Part shown: positions 21,390-33,794 of the stretch, one piece after another
Position numbering within the stretch: position 1 is the first letter of the stretch
Layout of the letters: every line of letters begins with the position of its first letter
Assembly (NCBI RefSeq): GCF_010183535.1
Contig: NC_071333.1
Span: 20,706,587 to 20,770,586, forward strand
Source of the DNA: Caenorhabditis remanei
Taxonomy: Eukaryota > Nematoda > Chromadorea > Rhabditida > Rhabditidae
Direction: 5' to 3'
Length of the DNA: 64,000 nt
Notes under the pieces: model-generated
Told to the model about the DNA's origin: nothing
Databases searched by the model: none
The model's input: the letters and a program-made list of their open reading frames with translations, nothing else
Program-made: the position numbers and the translations under genes

Positions 21390-23093
21390 ATGACCAAGAG
21401 ACCTCAACAAGTTCTAGACCAAAACCAAAAAGAGATTATCCATTTATACAAGTTCATAGGCAGAAAATGCGACAAAGCAAGCACATTCCTTTGTTTGAGA
21501 ACTCTATGTGAACTATACAGCCAACGGCCTCATAAGCCATTGCAATCCGTGGATGTTCTATTCAATCAATCTTATCGTGGCTTATTCAATCATGCAAATC
21601 TATCATGTTTGAGTGTAAAATGCAGACTCCAAGTCATTTATTTTCTCCGAATTCCAATTCATCCACAATTTTTTGATCGGTAATCTTTTAAACCGATATT
21701 TAAACGACAGTTGTTTTTTATTGTTGTTTCAGAGTGAAATATGATTTTGAGTTGCTTTTGGATGTAACTGGACGCATACGCTATGGCAAAGAGAAAAACA
21801 GACAATTCGTTCTAGGATCGCAAGACTTTGTAAGTATTTAGAGTTTAAGTTTGGGATATTTACAAACTTAACATTTTCAGACTCGACCATTACTGGAGTA
21901 CGTGTACCAACATGACCTCCTGCATTTTATGGCAGAGTTCTGTCAAGATCAGAATCAGCCAGTCTCGGATAAGGAACTAGCGGAAAACTATGTTAAGAAC
22001 AATAAATGTGTTCTACCAATAAGCGAGCTGATTAAACAGTGAGTTTCCTATAATTTCATATTTTATCATATTTATTTCAGAATAAATATCGTCAAACCGG
22101 CAATCCAAAAAGAGCAGAATTATCATTATCTCACTATAATAAAAATCTTATTTATGATTCAATACCCTGTGAATGATTATTACGAGAAGAAGTACATAAC
22201 TGCAACAACATCATTCAAGACCACTTCATCTCTTTTTTCAGAATAAAACTACACGGACACCATGTGATTGAAAATTCATTACTATTAAAATTCCTATCAA
22301 AAGATAGGAGAATTAGCCTATCGATTCCATCAAACCCCAAAAATATTGTAATGCCAAAAGACGCGACAGAGTCTTTAATAGACCACTCTGGGTACACCAA
22401 GCCTGAGGGAAAGCCAGTCATGCAAAGAGCATCTAAACGCGAAATGTGAGTTGAAGAAATATTTATAAAGAACAGGTTCTTCCATTTACAGACCAACAAA
22501 AAGTGAAATCAGTTCTGAGGCTAGTGGATCACAGGAAGAAGATCCGCCTATATCTCGTTCCTCACTCAATGCTCCGTCAGTCAGACATTTATCACCTGGT
22601 GATCCAAATAATGAACCCTCTGCTAGTAAAAAAAGTCGAGTTGAACTCGAGGTTGCACAGAAATTACTACCAATCCATGATTCAGCGTATCATTCTAATG
22701 AGCAGCAACCACCTAACTGTCTACCTGCCAATCCTCACAATCCAGTCACTTCTAATTCTGAAATATTTCCTAAACCGGCGAACGGGTACAACTGGGAAAT
22801 GTCGCATATTCAAAAGCATCATGTGTGAGTTTTGAGTATTTCATGCGTAGGTAATAATTTTTCATATGTACTCAATTTTACAGGAACACCCATGAAAATT
22901 TGACAGAAAAATGTATTTTACCGGATCATCCTGATCTATTATCACCAACGCCTATTGAGAAAATAAAGTAATAAAATATTTTCCATTGCCCATGTTCTCT
23001 AATTAACATGTCTTTTTCAGGGGGATGGCAACTAAAACAATACAATTTGCTACTGGAAGTATTATCGTCACAGATAATTGTTTAGAAGAATAA
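21390..23093 (+). CDS. SPK-domain protein
   Basis: Eight exons keep phase throughout: 21390-21679, 21733-21829, 21881-22038, 22081-22191, 22242-22445, 22492-22824, 22884-22967 and 23021-23093, giving 449 residues. The ATG is one base after TTTTCAG. Residues about 10-125 match the nematode SPK domain (named for SET, PHD and protein-kinase proteins that carry it): FLCLRTLCELYSQRP, a short loop, then FFDRVKYDFELLLDVTGRIRY. A second helical segment at about 130-200 is less clear. The C-terminal half is Ser/Pro/Asn-rich and probably disordered. The 50-bp intron 22192-22241 uses donor GTACAT; it is needed because the exon otherwise meets TAA at 22243. AATAAA at 23241. SPK proteins are poorly characterised; no enzymatic domain is attached here. 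Confidence 0.8.
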
Positions 23094-24012
23094 CATGTGT
23101 TGAACCAGTTTGTGCCCACATTCATCTAATATGTAGCCGTGTAGTTTAATTTTTCAAAGTTATATAATTACTTTGTTTTTAAAATCATTTTTAGTTTTAA
23201 AGTACTGATCTTCCTTTTTTTCAAAAAAACATATGCTTTGAATAAATCTTTGACCTTAATTCGTTCACTTCCACATTCTCGGCACGCCTTTTTTTTTAAT
23301 TTCTAACAAAGTCCATGTGTGTTTCATTGTCTTTGACAAAATAATTATTTTATGTTAAACACACAAACATAATGACGGCTTCTTCGAGATTCACACATCC
23401 GGATGATAATTTCACTTTAGACCTAGAATATCGCATCATACACAGGAGGATTTCAGAATTCAACCATTATTCATCTGTTCGAATTTCTTCACATGGATTA
23501 CTCACGTCATATCATAACTCGGAAATGAAGGTGATTCTATTCTGAGAACATTTCTCCACTTATTGGATTTCAAACAACAAAAGATACTCCAAGTCATAAA
23601 TACGTTTATATAATATGAAAACATTTTGATCACGCATTCAAAATCACGATGCAAAATTATTCTCATAAAACACGGGACGGAAAACAATTTTGATACAAAA
23701 TAATGGATTTTTTTGAGAGATTATGATGATGCTTATTACTATGAGATCAGATGTTAAAGAGAATAATGGATTGAAAACCCACGAAGCTAGGTGATAGAAA
23801 ATGAAAAGTAATAACTATAGAGTAAGTGAGACTGATAGGTCATGATAAAATAACTTTGGAATTTTAGAATTTTTAGAAAAGTGCATTCTAAAAAACTTTT
23901 TTTAAATATAATTGATTATGTTTCGTGCAAAACATATGTTGACGGTTGAAAAATCGTGAACTTCTTATCGATATCTTGTTGATGGATTTGTGTTGAGCAA
24001 TATTAGGCAAGT
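23094..24012. other. Convergent intergenic region
   Basis: Lies between the ends of the SPK gene and the minus-strand gene. No exon chain is visible. Contains an AATAAA at 23241 and T-rich tracts only. Confidence 0.5.
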
Positions 24013-27000
24013 TCATTGATTGAATACTGAAATAATAATAATTTTTACCTTATATATATGCCTATCGGACTGTACATCTACTGTAGCTCTCAAAAAGCTA
24101 TCAACTTCGGCTGTTTGCAATGGAAAGTGACTAAGTTTGATACTGTAGTTCTGTAATCTGATTGTCTAAAAAACTCAATTTTGTATAGGCTGAACAGAGG
24201 GCAAATTGCACATCATTTTTGTAGGAACACTATCTTGAAAGTTACTGTTTGCCAATATAAAATGCTCCAAATTTTGCTAAAATGCTCTGAAATTAGTCTG
24301 TTTCAGGAAAAAATGGTTTTCATACTTATAAAATTCATAGTAGTGTCCACACAAAAAATGAACACTTAAAAAAATTATGCCCTATTTTTTAAAACAGCCG
24401 AAGTTGAAAACCTTGTTAACAGGTTATCTCCTTTGTTAACTCACCTATTTTAACTACGGGCTCGACAGCGTCTTCGGAATCTTTATCGATTTTGGATGAT
24501 GATCCCTGGGAAACGTGTTCTGAAATGTATGTGTTAAACAATAAGACTTTTGAGTCTGTTACTCACGTGATTGCTCTGAAGTCGATGGGTCCGTTGATTC
24601 CGTAACATCTTCTTCAATCTTGGTTAGTTCAGAAACAGGTGTCTTGGTTGCTTGCTCGAACTTCTTTACTTTCCTTGAGGCAAACACTGAAATCATTACT
24701 ATATACTCTTCAAGTTGACCTGTGTCTCACCTTTCTTTTTGGGAGATGAAGATTCCATCAGCATCTGTTTGTCAGGGCAGTCTGGTTTGACGGCAGACGA
24801 CGTTGCAGGAGTTTCTTCTTGAGTAGCGACTGGAAGAATTGATCAAATTTATTTTTTTTTCTGCATGATTTATCGCTTACCAATTTCTTCAGAAGGTTCT
24901 GGAACATTTTCACTGGTAGCTACACCAATTTCAGATACTGGAGGAGGTGCAGCTGGTCTCACATTAAAATTGCTTGCTTCTCTTTGGGCTATCGCACGCT
25001 GGACAGCTATTTCCAGCGAGCTCAGGTGAGTACTTTCTGAAATATTTTTAGTCAGTTTATAAGATTTTTTAATCAAAATTACGTCTATTAGCAACATATG
25101 ATCCATTCACTCTGTTGGAACGTGTTTTCACGTATTGGAATAGCTGAAATTGTTTGATTAAACTCTGAAATTTTAAAATGAAATTGGAAACTCACAGCTT
25201 TTGAATTGTTTTTGAACCTGCTCAAATCTTCGAGCGCCAAATCGAGAAGATGCGAACCTTGAGGTCCCCGCTGCAATTGTTTAGAAAAGATTGATGATTC
25301 AACATTAAAATCAGAACTCACATGATTAGAAGTGCAATTATGACCGGCTCTATCCATACACACCACATCATCAAGCCATCGTCGTACTTCTGAATCCGCA
25401 TCCAATTTTTTCACCATTTTCGCGATTTTTGTTAATCGTTTGCCTGCAGCTTCTCTATTGGCGATTGATTCAGTTATTGTTGCTCCATTGGCTGTCGTTT
25501 TGTCTTGCGGTTTCAGTTTAGTGATTTCTTTCATAATATCCTCAACTCTTTTCACGTTTTTGACTTTCTGCTGTAGATCTTCCACATTTTGTTTCAAGGC
25601 GGCTATTTCTTCTTCTTTTCCATTAGTTTCCATTAGCTGTAGATAAAAATATGATGGTTATAATTGAAAATGTAATTATCCCCAAAAGAGCCAAATGTTC
25701 TTAAAATTTCAAAATCTTGCAAACTTACACTGGTAGAAAGTGCCATTTTGATAGAATCTAGCGTTTTGATCGAAAGATTCTTTATGTCCTCATAGAATTT
25801 TAGAAACGAGTCAGCATACGTAGCGGCAAAAACACATCTCCGATCCCGATCTTCTACTACTACTTGTCCTTGTTCCAGCATCCTTTCAAGCCTTGTAAAT
25901 GTTTCAGCTGACAAATTGTTACACTTTTCTCTCGCTTTTTCTCCCTTTGAAAATGCGCTAGAACCCAAATAATAGGCCTCAGCCAGAAGATCTTTTCCGA
26001 AAATCTCTCCTCCTCCATGTTTGAGTAGAATACTGGGTATTTCGAATAGGGCATTCATAAAAAGCCAGATACTGTCATGGGCTTTTATTCGTTTGCCAAT
26101 GCTTTTCAGCTTTCTTTTTGTTGACGCGTGTGTGATTTCGTCAAAGCACAAAAAAGTGTCAGCGAGAGTGGCGACGGCGCCCGCTTGCAAAGTGGCCGCA
26201 GTGACAAGAAGAATCGCTTCTCGCACAATTTTATTCAATGGTTTTTCTGCACCTGAAACTGGTTAACTTTTGACTTTTGATATCACAAATTGGAAGATAT
26301 GGGTGGAACTAAAACGCCGATCAGAAATGTATCATGTTTTGCTTTTTTCCGTTAAAAATGCTATATTTTCAGAAGGTGTTATAAAATATTTTTTTATAAA
26401 TCATGAAAAGTAGATTTTCATTTTTGTAGTTGACTTTTTTTGTACGTGCATTCCTAAGGAAGATGCCTGTAAAGTAATTGTTCCTGAAATAGCTTCATTT
26501 TAGTGCAAAATGGTGCGATTTTGAAGCTGTCCACCGAAAATGTTCATAATATTCTTTTGGAAATTTTCATATTAAAAAGTTCTAAACTACAAAAATGGAG
26601 CTCCGCTCATGATTTTTATGACACATTAAACATTTGCTTTGCAGAGCAATCAGTAATGTCATAATAGTCACTCAGAACTCGTTTTTCTATTATTATTGTT
26701 TTTCTTCTATTATTGCTAATGACTTACTCCCTCTTTCTTAAGATCAAAATATGATGGTGGTAGGCTATCATTTTCATTTTTTATTAGTTTTGAATAACTC
26801 ATTTCTTGTTTTCTGTTTAAAAAAGATAATATCTATAAAGTCTAATCATAGACACTCAACTCCCCCCCCCCCCCAAAAACAGGTGACGATGAATTAAAAT
26901 CAAAAATAATCAGTATTTGTAACTCACCACCATCCTCACTCGGTTGATCGGTATTTGAAAAATGAACGATTTCAGGGGAAGTTAATGTCATATCATCTGC

Positions 27001-27172
27001 CTCAAGGCCGAGTCCTTCTGAAATGTTTATTTTATAACCAAGCATGAAAACTACAAAAAAAACCTTGTTCCACGATCTGAACAGGTTGTTCAATTTCAAA
27101 TAATCCTTCTAACTCATCATCGAGTATATCATCAAAATCATCGTCCATAAATTCGTCATCATCTACATTCAT
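24013..27172 (-). CDS. Unrecognised eleven-exon gene (about 545 residues)
   Basis: Exons in transcript order: 27064-27172, 26928-27017, 25729-26252, 25322-25636, 25196-25270, 25083-25143, 24881-25036, 24731-24829, 24567-24686, 24445-24519 and 24013-24026. All phases agree. The N-terminus is extremely acidic (MNVDDDEFMDDDFDDILDD). The centre (about 70-350) is helical, with a hydrophobic LLVTAATLQAGAVATLADTF stretch and a coiled coil (EEEIAALKQNVEDLQQKV). The C-terminal third is Glu/Ser/Pro-rich. Exon 1's donor is GTTTTT, which is weak. The last exon is only 14 nt, after a 418-bp intron holding a palindromic repeat; reading on through exon 10 instead would add KEITC-type residues and stop near 24418. 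No family recognised; a nuclear or scaffold role would be a guess. Confidence 0.7.
24095..24416. mobile_element. MITE-like inverted repeat in last intron
   Basis: ATCAACTTCGGCTGTTT at about 24098-24116 is inverted at 24394-24412 (AAACAGCCGAAGTTGA). The interior is AT-rich and noncoding. It accounts for most of the unusually long final intron of the minus-strand gene. Confidence 0.5.
26395..26615. mobile_element. MITE-like palindromic element in intron 2
   Basis: TTTTCATTTTTGTAGTTGAC near 26415 is inverted as CTAAACTACAAAAATGGAG near 26587-26607. Same terminal family as 20330-20512 but a diverged interior. It lies in the 675-bp second intron of the minus-strand gene. Confidence 0.5.
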
Positions 27173-28730
27173 TTTATAAATCTGGAAAAAAAACTATTAG
27201 TGACGCGTCAAAATGTCGGTCGCTAATGAAAAAACAACAAAAATAAGTTAATGCGAGTTCAAGAAATCATTCAGACTTGCTGAAGAAACCTAGTTACTAA
27301 AATAGTTAGAGGAGAGGCGGAGAGGACGAGAAAGAAGGGACACCTCAGCAGAGCATGCATTCAGCTCTTGGTCAGAGCTTGAAAAAAAAACATGTAAACA
27401 AAAAAACCCGCTTTAGCCGGAATCGCAGACGGGAGAGAAGAAAAAAAGCGGCTAGAGAAAATGACCCCTTGGAGCTCCTGCTATATGATGAGGTGGATGA
27501 GAAAATAATGAATTGATTTTCATATTCATGTTCTGAAACTAAAAGAGAGGGAAAGGAAAATAGTTCTTGAAAAAAGGGGAAGCATTAACTCTCCATTAAA
27601 AATCTCATTTCCGGTTAGCTGCTTACTAAAGTTAGAAGAGGGAAAAAAAGGGATATGCGAGATTTTACTGATACGTGCTGACTAGAGAAGGATCCCGGGT
27701 CGAGATGGAGTTAAAGGTCGAGATGTAAAGCACTAGAACAAATATTTTGCACTGGTTTTGAATCTGTAACCCAATTTTGCAAAACGATTCTGTGAAAAAA
27801 GTTATTTGCGTTTTTGTGGCTTCTCAATGTCAGTGCAAAAATGGGCATTTTAAAGACTCACAAAATAATATTTTTCAGGTTTTTTTCAAATTTTTTTGTG
27901 TTGAACGTCAGAGTAAGCGTTTAAAAATGATATTGGCAAAGTTTTTTTTCAGAATTTATTTTCAGAAAAAAGAAAAGTCAGAAGAACTAACTGTTTTTAT
28001 TGTGATTTTCAGTCAATAAGGTAAAGTAATCACTAAAAAATCAAAACTACTTTCGGAATTTTCACGTGGTCTTTATTTCATTGTCCCGTCATAAACAAAA
28101 CAAACCACGTCAATAGATGGAGAGGGAAATGAAAAAAAAAACAATGGGAGCCAGAAAGAATCAAATCAGCTCATTTTCAACTAGCGAACATAAAATTAGG
28201 CATCTCCACACACGTGCACGTTGTCTGAGATTAGCTGTATCCAAAGAGACAACACAGACATATGTGTTAGTTGTGCGTTATCACACCATGTAATCTCACG
28301 TAAAGTGGAAAACACGAGAAAAAGAGAAGCGCGCTGTCCACAACATACTCTCGGTTGCTGAGGAAACGACCGCATAATCTCAAAGAGAGTATACCATATT
28401 AGTGAGAAGCCCAGACATGGAAGAAAGGAAAAGGAGAGGAGACACCTTGGAGCCCTGGTGTGCTCAAGAAGTGAAGAAGAGGAAGAGGAGGGGAAGGGGA
28501 AGAGGGAAAAAATGGCAGCTAGAACACACACTCCCTTCTGAAGGAAACTGAACAACTGAATGTGAGGGGGGGGGGGAAGGAGGAGAGAGCCGAGTGAGAC
28601 GAGGGGGGGATTACATATATAACAAAAAAGAAGGGAATGGAAGGGCGACAAGATACTACTACAACCACTACGACGGATTCGAAAATCCTGACTTCAAAAG
28701 CACGTGAAGATGGAAGGACAAAGTGTAATA
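27173..28730. promoter_or_regulatory. Upstream region of the minus-strand gene, purine-rich
   Basis: No supported exon. 27300-27640 and 28360-28640 are strongly purine-rich on the plus strand, with a G11 run at 28566-28576. Open frames here (for example 28196-28651, minus) are products of this composition. The minus-strand gene starts at 27172, so at least the left part is its likely promoter; a T-rich stretch before its ATG lacks a clear trans-splice acceptor. Confidence 0.35.
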
Positions 28731-28802
28731 GACTTTATTCTTTAATTTATTCGCATTTGATTCCATATATCGAATGAAATTCCAAAAAAAAAAGACAAAT
28801 AC

Positions 28803-28990
28803 GCTCGGGATGCCAGATTAACAAATTAGGCACCACTGGAATTGAACAATGAGCATCACCGTAGCCAGTTTGCATTCCTCATATGTAGTTGACGCTGTAT
28901 AATCACCACCAAGTTTATCTGAAAATTGGCATTTTGCCTACGGGGGGAATTTTTTATTTCTGAACAAAAAAATAGAGGAAAAATTACCTT
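28803..28990 (-). repeat. Local repeat R1, copy 1
   Basis: Begins GATGCCAGATTAACAAATTA and ends at TAGAGGAAAAATTACCT. Matches 29493-29682 strongly and 33368-33480 and 38857-38950 in part. On the minus strand the adjoining bases 28990-29105 read as an exon (IDGIVLLRRTQEQKN) ending at a GTAATT donor, so R1 is probably an intron plus flanks of a duplicated gene. Family unknown. Confidence 0.5.
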
Positions 28991-29293
28991 GGATAATCCT
29001 TATTATCCATTGACTCAGTAGGCCAACGATTTTTGCAAAGGTTTTTCTGTTCTTGAGTCCTTCTCAGCAAGACAATGCCGTCAATGTATGCGAGATTACC
29101 AAGAAAGGATTTCGAGCAGTTTGGTTTTCGGATGGAATTATCGGCGTAGTTTGATTCATGGGAATTTTTTGAAATTAGAACATACGCGTTTTCAAGTAGT
29201 ACAGGCAGATGTTTTTATAGCATAATGAACCTACAATGTCTATTTTCACTTGTTTTGATTAACTTATGTTGAAGAAATAGAGTATTACTCACT

Positions 29294-29492
29294 ATGAAAT
29301 TAACATTTTTCGCCAAGAATCTCTTTCAAACTGCTATTTATTCTGTTCTTCTTTTCAACGTTGCACATAGAAGTAGGAAAACACATATCAGGGTCTCAGT
29401 AGCTGACGACGTCTACAAATGCTCAACCCAAGTGCTGGTTTCTGCAGTTGTTGTGGTAGAAAGTTATGCGACCTCCAGTGCCTACTTTCCTT
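29294..29492 (-). repeat. Local repeat R2, copy 1
   Basis: Starts ATGAAATTAACATTTTTCGC on the plus strand. Copies at 30137-30385 and 38350-38580 share ACTGCTATTCATTCTGTT, the stretch around GTCTACAAATGCTCAACC, and AAGTGCTGGTTT. On the minus strand parts of these copies stay open (Thr/Ser/Pro-rich peptide), suggesting decayed coding exons. Confidence 0.5.
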
Positions 29493-29682
29493 GAGATGCC
29501 AGAGTAACAAAGTAGGGACCACAGGAATTGACCAATGAGAATCACCGTAGCAGTTTGCAGTAATCATATGTATTTGACCCGGAAATCTGTATCATCGCCA
29601 TCGAGTTTATCTGAAAATAGGTACTTTGCCTACGGGGGATTTTTACTTCTGGAACAAAAAAGTAGAGGAAAAATGACCTGAG
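29493..29682 (-). repeat. Local repeat R1, copy 2
   Basis: Second full copy of R1, followed on the minus strand by an exon-like stretch 29683-29763 (WEELKNRTTIAKSVHLLLK). Its donor here is GTCATT rather than GTAATT, which suggests decay. Confidence 0.5.
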
Positions 29683-30136
29683 AAATCCTTTGAGTAGTAG
29701 GTGAACGCTTTTAGCAATGGTAGTTCTGTTCTTGAGTTCCTCCCAGCAAGCGAAATTCGTCATACAATTATATCGAGCAGTTTGGTTATCGTGTTGGAGT
29801 GTTCTTCACTCTCTCCTTTGGAACTTGTCAAAACACTTGCACAACAATCGGCAAAGTCTAATTCACAGTAATATCCTGAAATTAGATCTTAAATTTCTGA
29901 CAAAAGACGTTTTCAGGTGGTGCGGACAGATGTTTTTATAGCAAAATAAACTTACAATGTCTATTTTTGTTAATTTCTCCAATTGGGAACTACTCAAAAA
30001 ACTGTTGGTGAATACAATTGACAACGCTGGACGTTTCGTTTCTTTGCATGCGCCGCAAGTTTCCTCCGCGTCTCTTTATTGCCTGAGAATATATGAATAA
30101 TTAACAAATAATAAAGAAATAGAGTAATTCTCACCA

Positions 30137-30385
30137 TGAAATTAACATTTTTCACCAAGAATCATTTTCGAACTGCTATTCATTCTGTTATTTTCCGTTC
30201 AGCGTTTCACACTCGCCACGAGAAGTAATAAAGCAGATCCAACGGTCTCGGCAGGAAAATGGTTGCATAATTAGGTTGATGGGGTCCACAAATGCTCAAT
30301 CCAAGTGCTGGTTTTTGCAGTAGAAGGAGTAGGTGATGTGGTAGAAAGTGATGGGGTCGCCGGTGCCTGCTTTCCTTAGTGACGT
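30137..30385 (-). repeat. Local repeat R2, copy 2
   Basis: Diverged copy of 29294-29492, extended by a stretch with GTGGTAGAAAGTGATGGGG that is shared with 38505-38545. Confidence 0.5.
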
Positions 30386-32150
30386 TCACGACCGACTTTC
30401 TTTATAAACGATTATTGACAAAAAAAAGTTGTGAAAATCCATTTGCATAAGTTCCGCCGGCTCATTTTAGAATAGTAAGTTCTCCTGTCGATTCTGCTTG
30501 GCACCTCCACTTCAATAACTCACTCTCATTGTATGTTTTGCAGTGTTGGTGCTGCTTTCTCAGGTTAGCCCTCAAATTTTGCGTAAATCATTAAATAGTT
30601 ATTCATATATATGTCATAATTCTGATATTTCAATCATTCTTGGTGCACTGTCGGAGTTGTAGTTGTTTTTACGCTTCCGTATTATCTTCTTCTCGTATTA
30701 TTTCTTTTTTCCAAATAGTGCCACCCCAAGCGATGCAACAAGTGGAAACCTCACTATTCGCTATTGCTAATAAATCATCGACGCCGTGGTTGGTTTCTAA
30801 GATTATCAAATCTATTTTTCTTGTTTTCTCGTTTCACCGCATGTGTTGGTCAAATCGGATATGGTAGTTGTCGGGCAGGTTTCGTATTGACACGATGAAC
30901 TGTGATGACGCATCAGCTTTTGGGTTGGTTCCTGGTTCAATATCTCCAAAGTTGTCAGTTTTCCAGAAGTCTCGATCTTTTCCAAGTGAAACAGCTGAAT
31001 CATTGTGCATATGAACAGTAATTCATCTTGGTAGTGACCGAGGACTGACATCGGTAGGGGCTTTAGGCGAACACTTGCTCAGTGCACCATTAGGTGTTCA
31101 TTATTGTGAGTTACCGCATGTTATGAGAACAAGTTGTCAAATTCTGAAAACAAAAATTTCAAGATTACTTGCATTTTTCATGTAGGTAACTCACTCTAAG
31201 CAACTCCTGTGTCAGCTATCGATTTTCATGTGGTCTGGGCCAGTGCTGGAGCCAGACTGAGGAAATTCCATGACGGGGTTGATTTTGTTTTCTGCTGACT
31301 GACTCATCATCCATCATGTCCTCTTTTATTGATCATTATTAGTCTCACCTTGTTTTTGGTGTATCGTCAAGACTTGTCAATTCTCGAAACGTTTTTCTGA
31401 ACGTGTTTGCCAAAATTTTTTCCGTAGGCTTATGTGGTCTGCTTGTATCTGGTGCAACATCGAAGATATGGATGGTTTTTGGGCTTTCCAGTTCCCATCG
31501 TCAAGTTGGATGAGATAGTTGAACGGCATACTCTTCGCATAAGGTCTTTGACATGATGGACACTATGACAATGTTTCATACGTTGGTTCGTCTGTCGTTT
31601 ACCTATTTTGAGGGACCTATTTTGAAGGATAGTTCCAAAATGGCAAACACTTGCTCGATGCACCATTTCTAGGTTCGCTTGCGTTGATTGTGAGAGGAGG
31701 CTCTGGCAATCTGAAATCAGATGTCACGACATTATTTGTATTACTTCATGTATGTAACTCACTATCATGAATTGCTTTTTCCATTTATGACTTTCGTGTG
31801 CTTGTGCACCAGGCTGGGGGAGAATGCATAATCTTACTGTGCTGTGAAACCAATTCATCAGGTTTTATTGTGAGTAGTCGGTCACTGGATGGGAGAGGTC
31901 ATTTCCCCCTCTAAAGGGACAGTCCTCAACCTTGCAGCGGACTTCCTCTTGGTTGAGCCTCTCCTCGAGCAAAATGACTGAATGGAGTGAAATTCAGCAT
32001 ATACAATCAGTCGTTCATTGTTGACGATTAACATCAATTCCTCCTGACATCTTGGTATGACAAACATTCAAAAATGCACTACTTCAACGTCCCGGATATC
32101 ATATGGGCGCAGTCAGAAAACTGATTTCTCCGTTCTGGCAATCGATGAAA
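30386..32150. pseudogene. Diverged minus-strand gene fragments
   Basis: Several minus-strand stretches look coding but cannot be joined: 30880-31051 (YQDELLFICTMIQLFHLEKI), 31430-31666 and 31900-32067 (PRCQEELMLIVNNERLIVYA). The peptides QDELLFIC and QEELMLIV are similar, and CACTTGCTC..TGCACCA recurs at 31070 and 31645, so at least two copies of one gene are present. The reading frames are interrupted. Family not recognised. Confidence 0.3.
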
Positions 32151-33190
32151 TAGTTGGCTGTCTGGGAGTCGCTGTCAAACAGTCCAATCGTGGTTACATC
32201 ATCGACCACAGAAAACGAGACAAAAAGCGCCAATCGACCAATAAGAGACGTGATTGTAGGAAATTGGGTGCAGCGAGTGATCATCCGACTCGTTTTGCTA
32301 TTTTTCCGTGATTTTTTATCATGCTTTGAGAGGAGGCTCGTAGGAGGCATATCTGAAAAATTGAAAATATATGTATTGATGGCTATATTGTTTCTGGTCA
32401 TAATTCTCGCCTTCAATGTACGGACAAGAGATGCAATTATAGAAAAAACTCACTTTTTAGCTAAGTTTGGGTTCCTTTCATTCCACCGAACAGTAACTTC
32501 ACCGTATGTGTTTTCTCCTCTCTTCTACGTCGTTATTGAAACTTTCTGTCCTGTCGAACACTGGCAAATCGTTCAGCACTGTTTTATAGATAGGAAATTT
32601 CTGAAATAGGAGCATTAATGCTTGTTAAAATGCATTTTTAGTGTTAATTTGTTATTTCGAGTGTCGATAGATGTTTTCATAAAAGGCTGAACTTACGCTC
32701 TTTATATTAAATCGTTTTTCAAGTCGAAAAGAGGCCGGGAACTCCTGATTGCCAACATCAGCATCTTTTAATCCTCCATTTATCGTTGTGTGCCGCATAT
32801 TTTCTGACCGTTGTTTTGTTGCCTGGAAATCAATAAAAAATAAGAAAAAATAGATTAAATGAAGTATTTGTAAGCATAAAATGAATATTTCTAACCAAAA
32901 CACACGTATTAAACTGTTTTTCACACAATATTCTTTGTTTAAACCTGGTAAAAAGTCGATAAAACCAACAGTGAAAAAGAGATGGTGCAAACACTACACG
33001 CCAACACACAACGCACGATTGCGGACACCCTGGCGCACCTTTGGCGTTAAAATGTTCGACAATTGAACTAAAATTGAAATGACTGTGATTTTAGATATTC
33101 CGCATTTGAAAAATTGAAGTTGAAGATTTGCAGAGAGGAAAATAAGTTGATAAAAGCAAATTTTTTAGCTAATTTTCATTCAAAAACGGG
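32150..33190 (-). pseudogene. Duplicated segment R3-R4, copy 1
   Basis: About 1 kb is matched by 39360-39830 (R3 only) and 41230-42055 (R3-R4). On the minus strand it shows exon-intron order: an exon reading TINGGLKDADVGNQEFPASF (about 32690-32830), an exon with KFPIYKTVLNDLPVFD (about 32500-32594), VTVRWNERNPNLAK before a GTGAGT donor (about 32454), and a last open stretch 32099-32350. The exon phases do not all agree. The related copy has in-frame stops, so this is best read as a decayed gene family. Confidence 0.4.
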
Positions 33191-33561
33191 TTTGAAGTGT
33201 CTCCAGCGTGATCTGAAAAAGCTAATGACGTGTTTTGGAAAAAATTGAAAGTTTTGAAAGTGTCGCTTCTATGAGGGGATTGGTACCACTCAATAATTGG
33301 TTTTATTCATTCATTTGTTTTCATTTGATTCAAAGTATAAGAATTCCAAAAAATATGATACTGACACGCGGGATGCCAGTGAAATATAGTGAAGAAGTAA
33401 CAAAAATAAAAATTGGAAACAAGTGAAGTAGAATATTGAGCATCATCGTAGCCAATTTGCATTTATCTTATGTGGTAAAGTAGAGAAACGTCTCTGGATG
33501 GTGTTGTAGGCTAATCTTGCTTTTCTCCAAGTCGATCCTCAGACTCTGAATTCTCAACGGT

Positions 33562-33794
33562 CTATGGCTCCTTCTCAGGCTCCGGCACAGCCTCCAGCGC
33601 ATCGTTTTTCTTATCCTCCAGTGCTAGAATTTCCGCTGCTACCTGTACTGGCATAGCTCGAGACTTATCTCCATTGTCATCCAGCGTAGATTTCGATGGC
33701 TCACCGGTCTCTAGGTCTGGCTTCGGCACGACCTCCAGCGGAAGCTTAGCGGGTTTCGCCTTTGATTCCACAGCCTTGAGTGCATCGGCTCCAA
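33562..33794 (-). CDS. Terminal exon encoding an acidic tail
   Basis: An acceptor AACAG at 33795-33799 (minus strand) leads into 77 open codons ending in TAG. The peptide is Glu/Asp/Lys/Pro-rich with repeats of A-(V/L)-E-x-V-P-(K/E)-P (for example EVVPKPDLETGEPSK and EAVPEPEKEP). Codon use is GC-richer than the surroundings, which supports coding. Upstream exons are not identified. It may be a low-complexity tail of a gene otherwise lost here. Confidence 0.35.

Noticed and set aside
28196..28651. 151-codon minus-strand frame
   Set aside because: It follows a purine-rich stretch read in reverse; no acceptor, donor or conserved motif.
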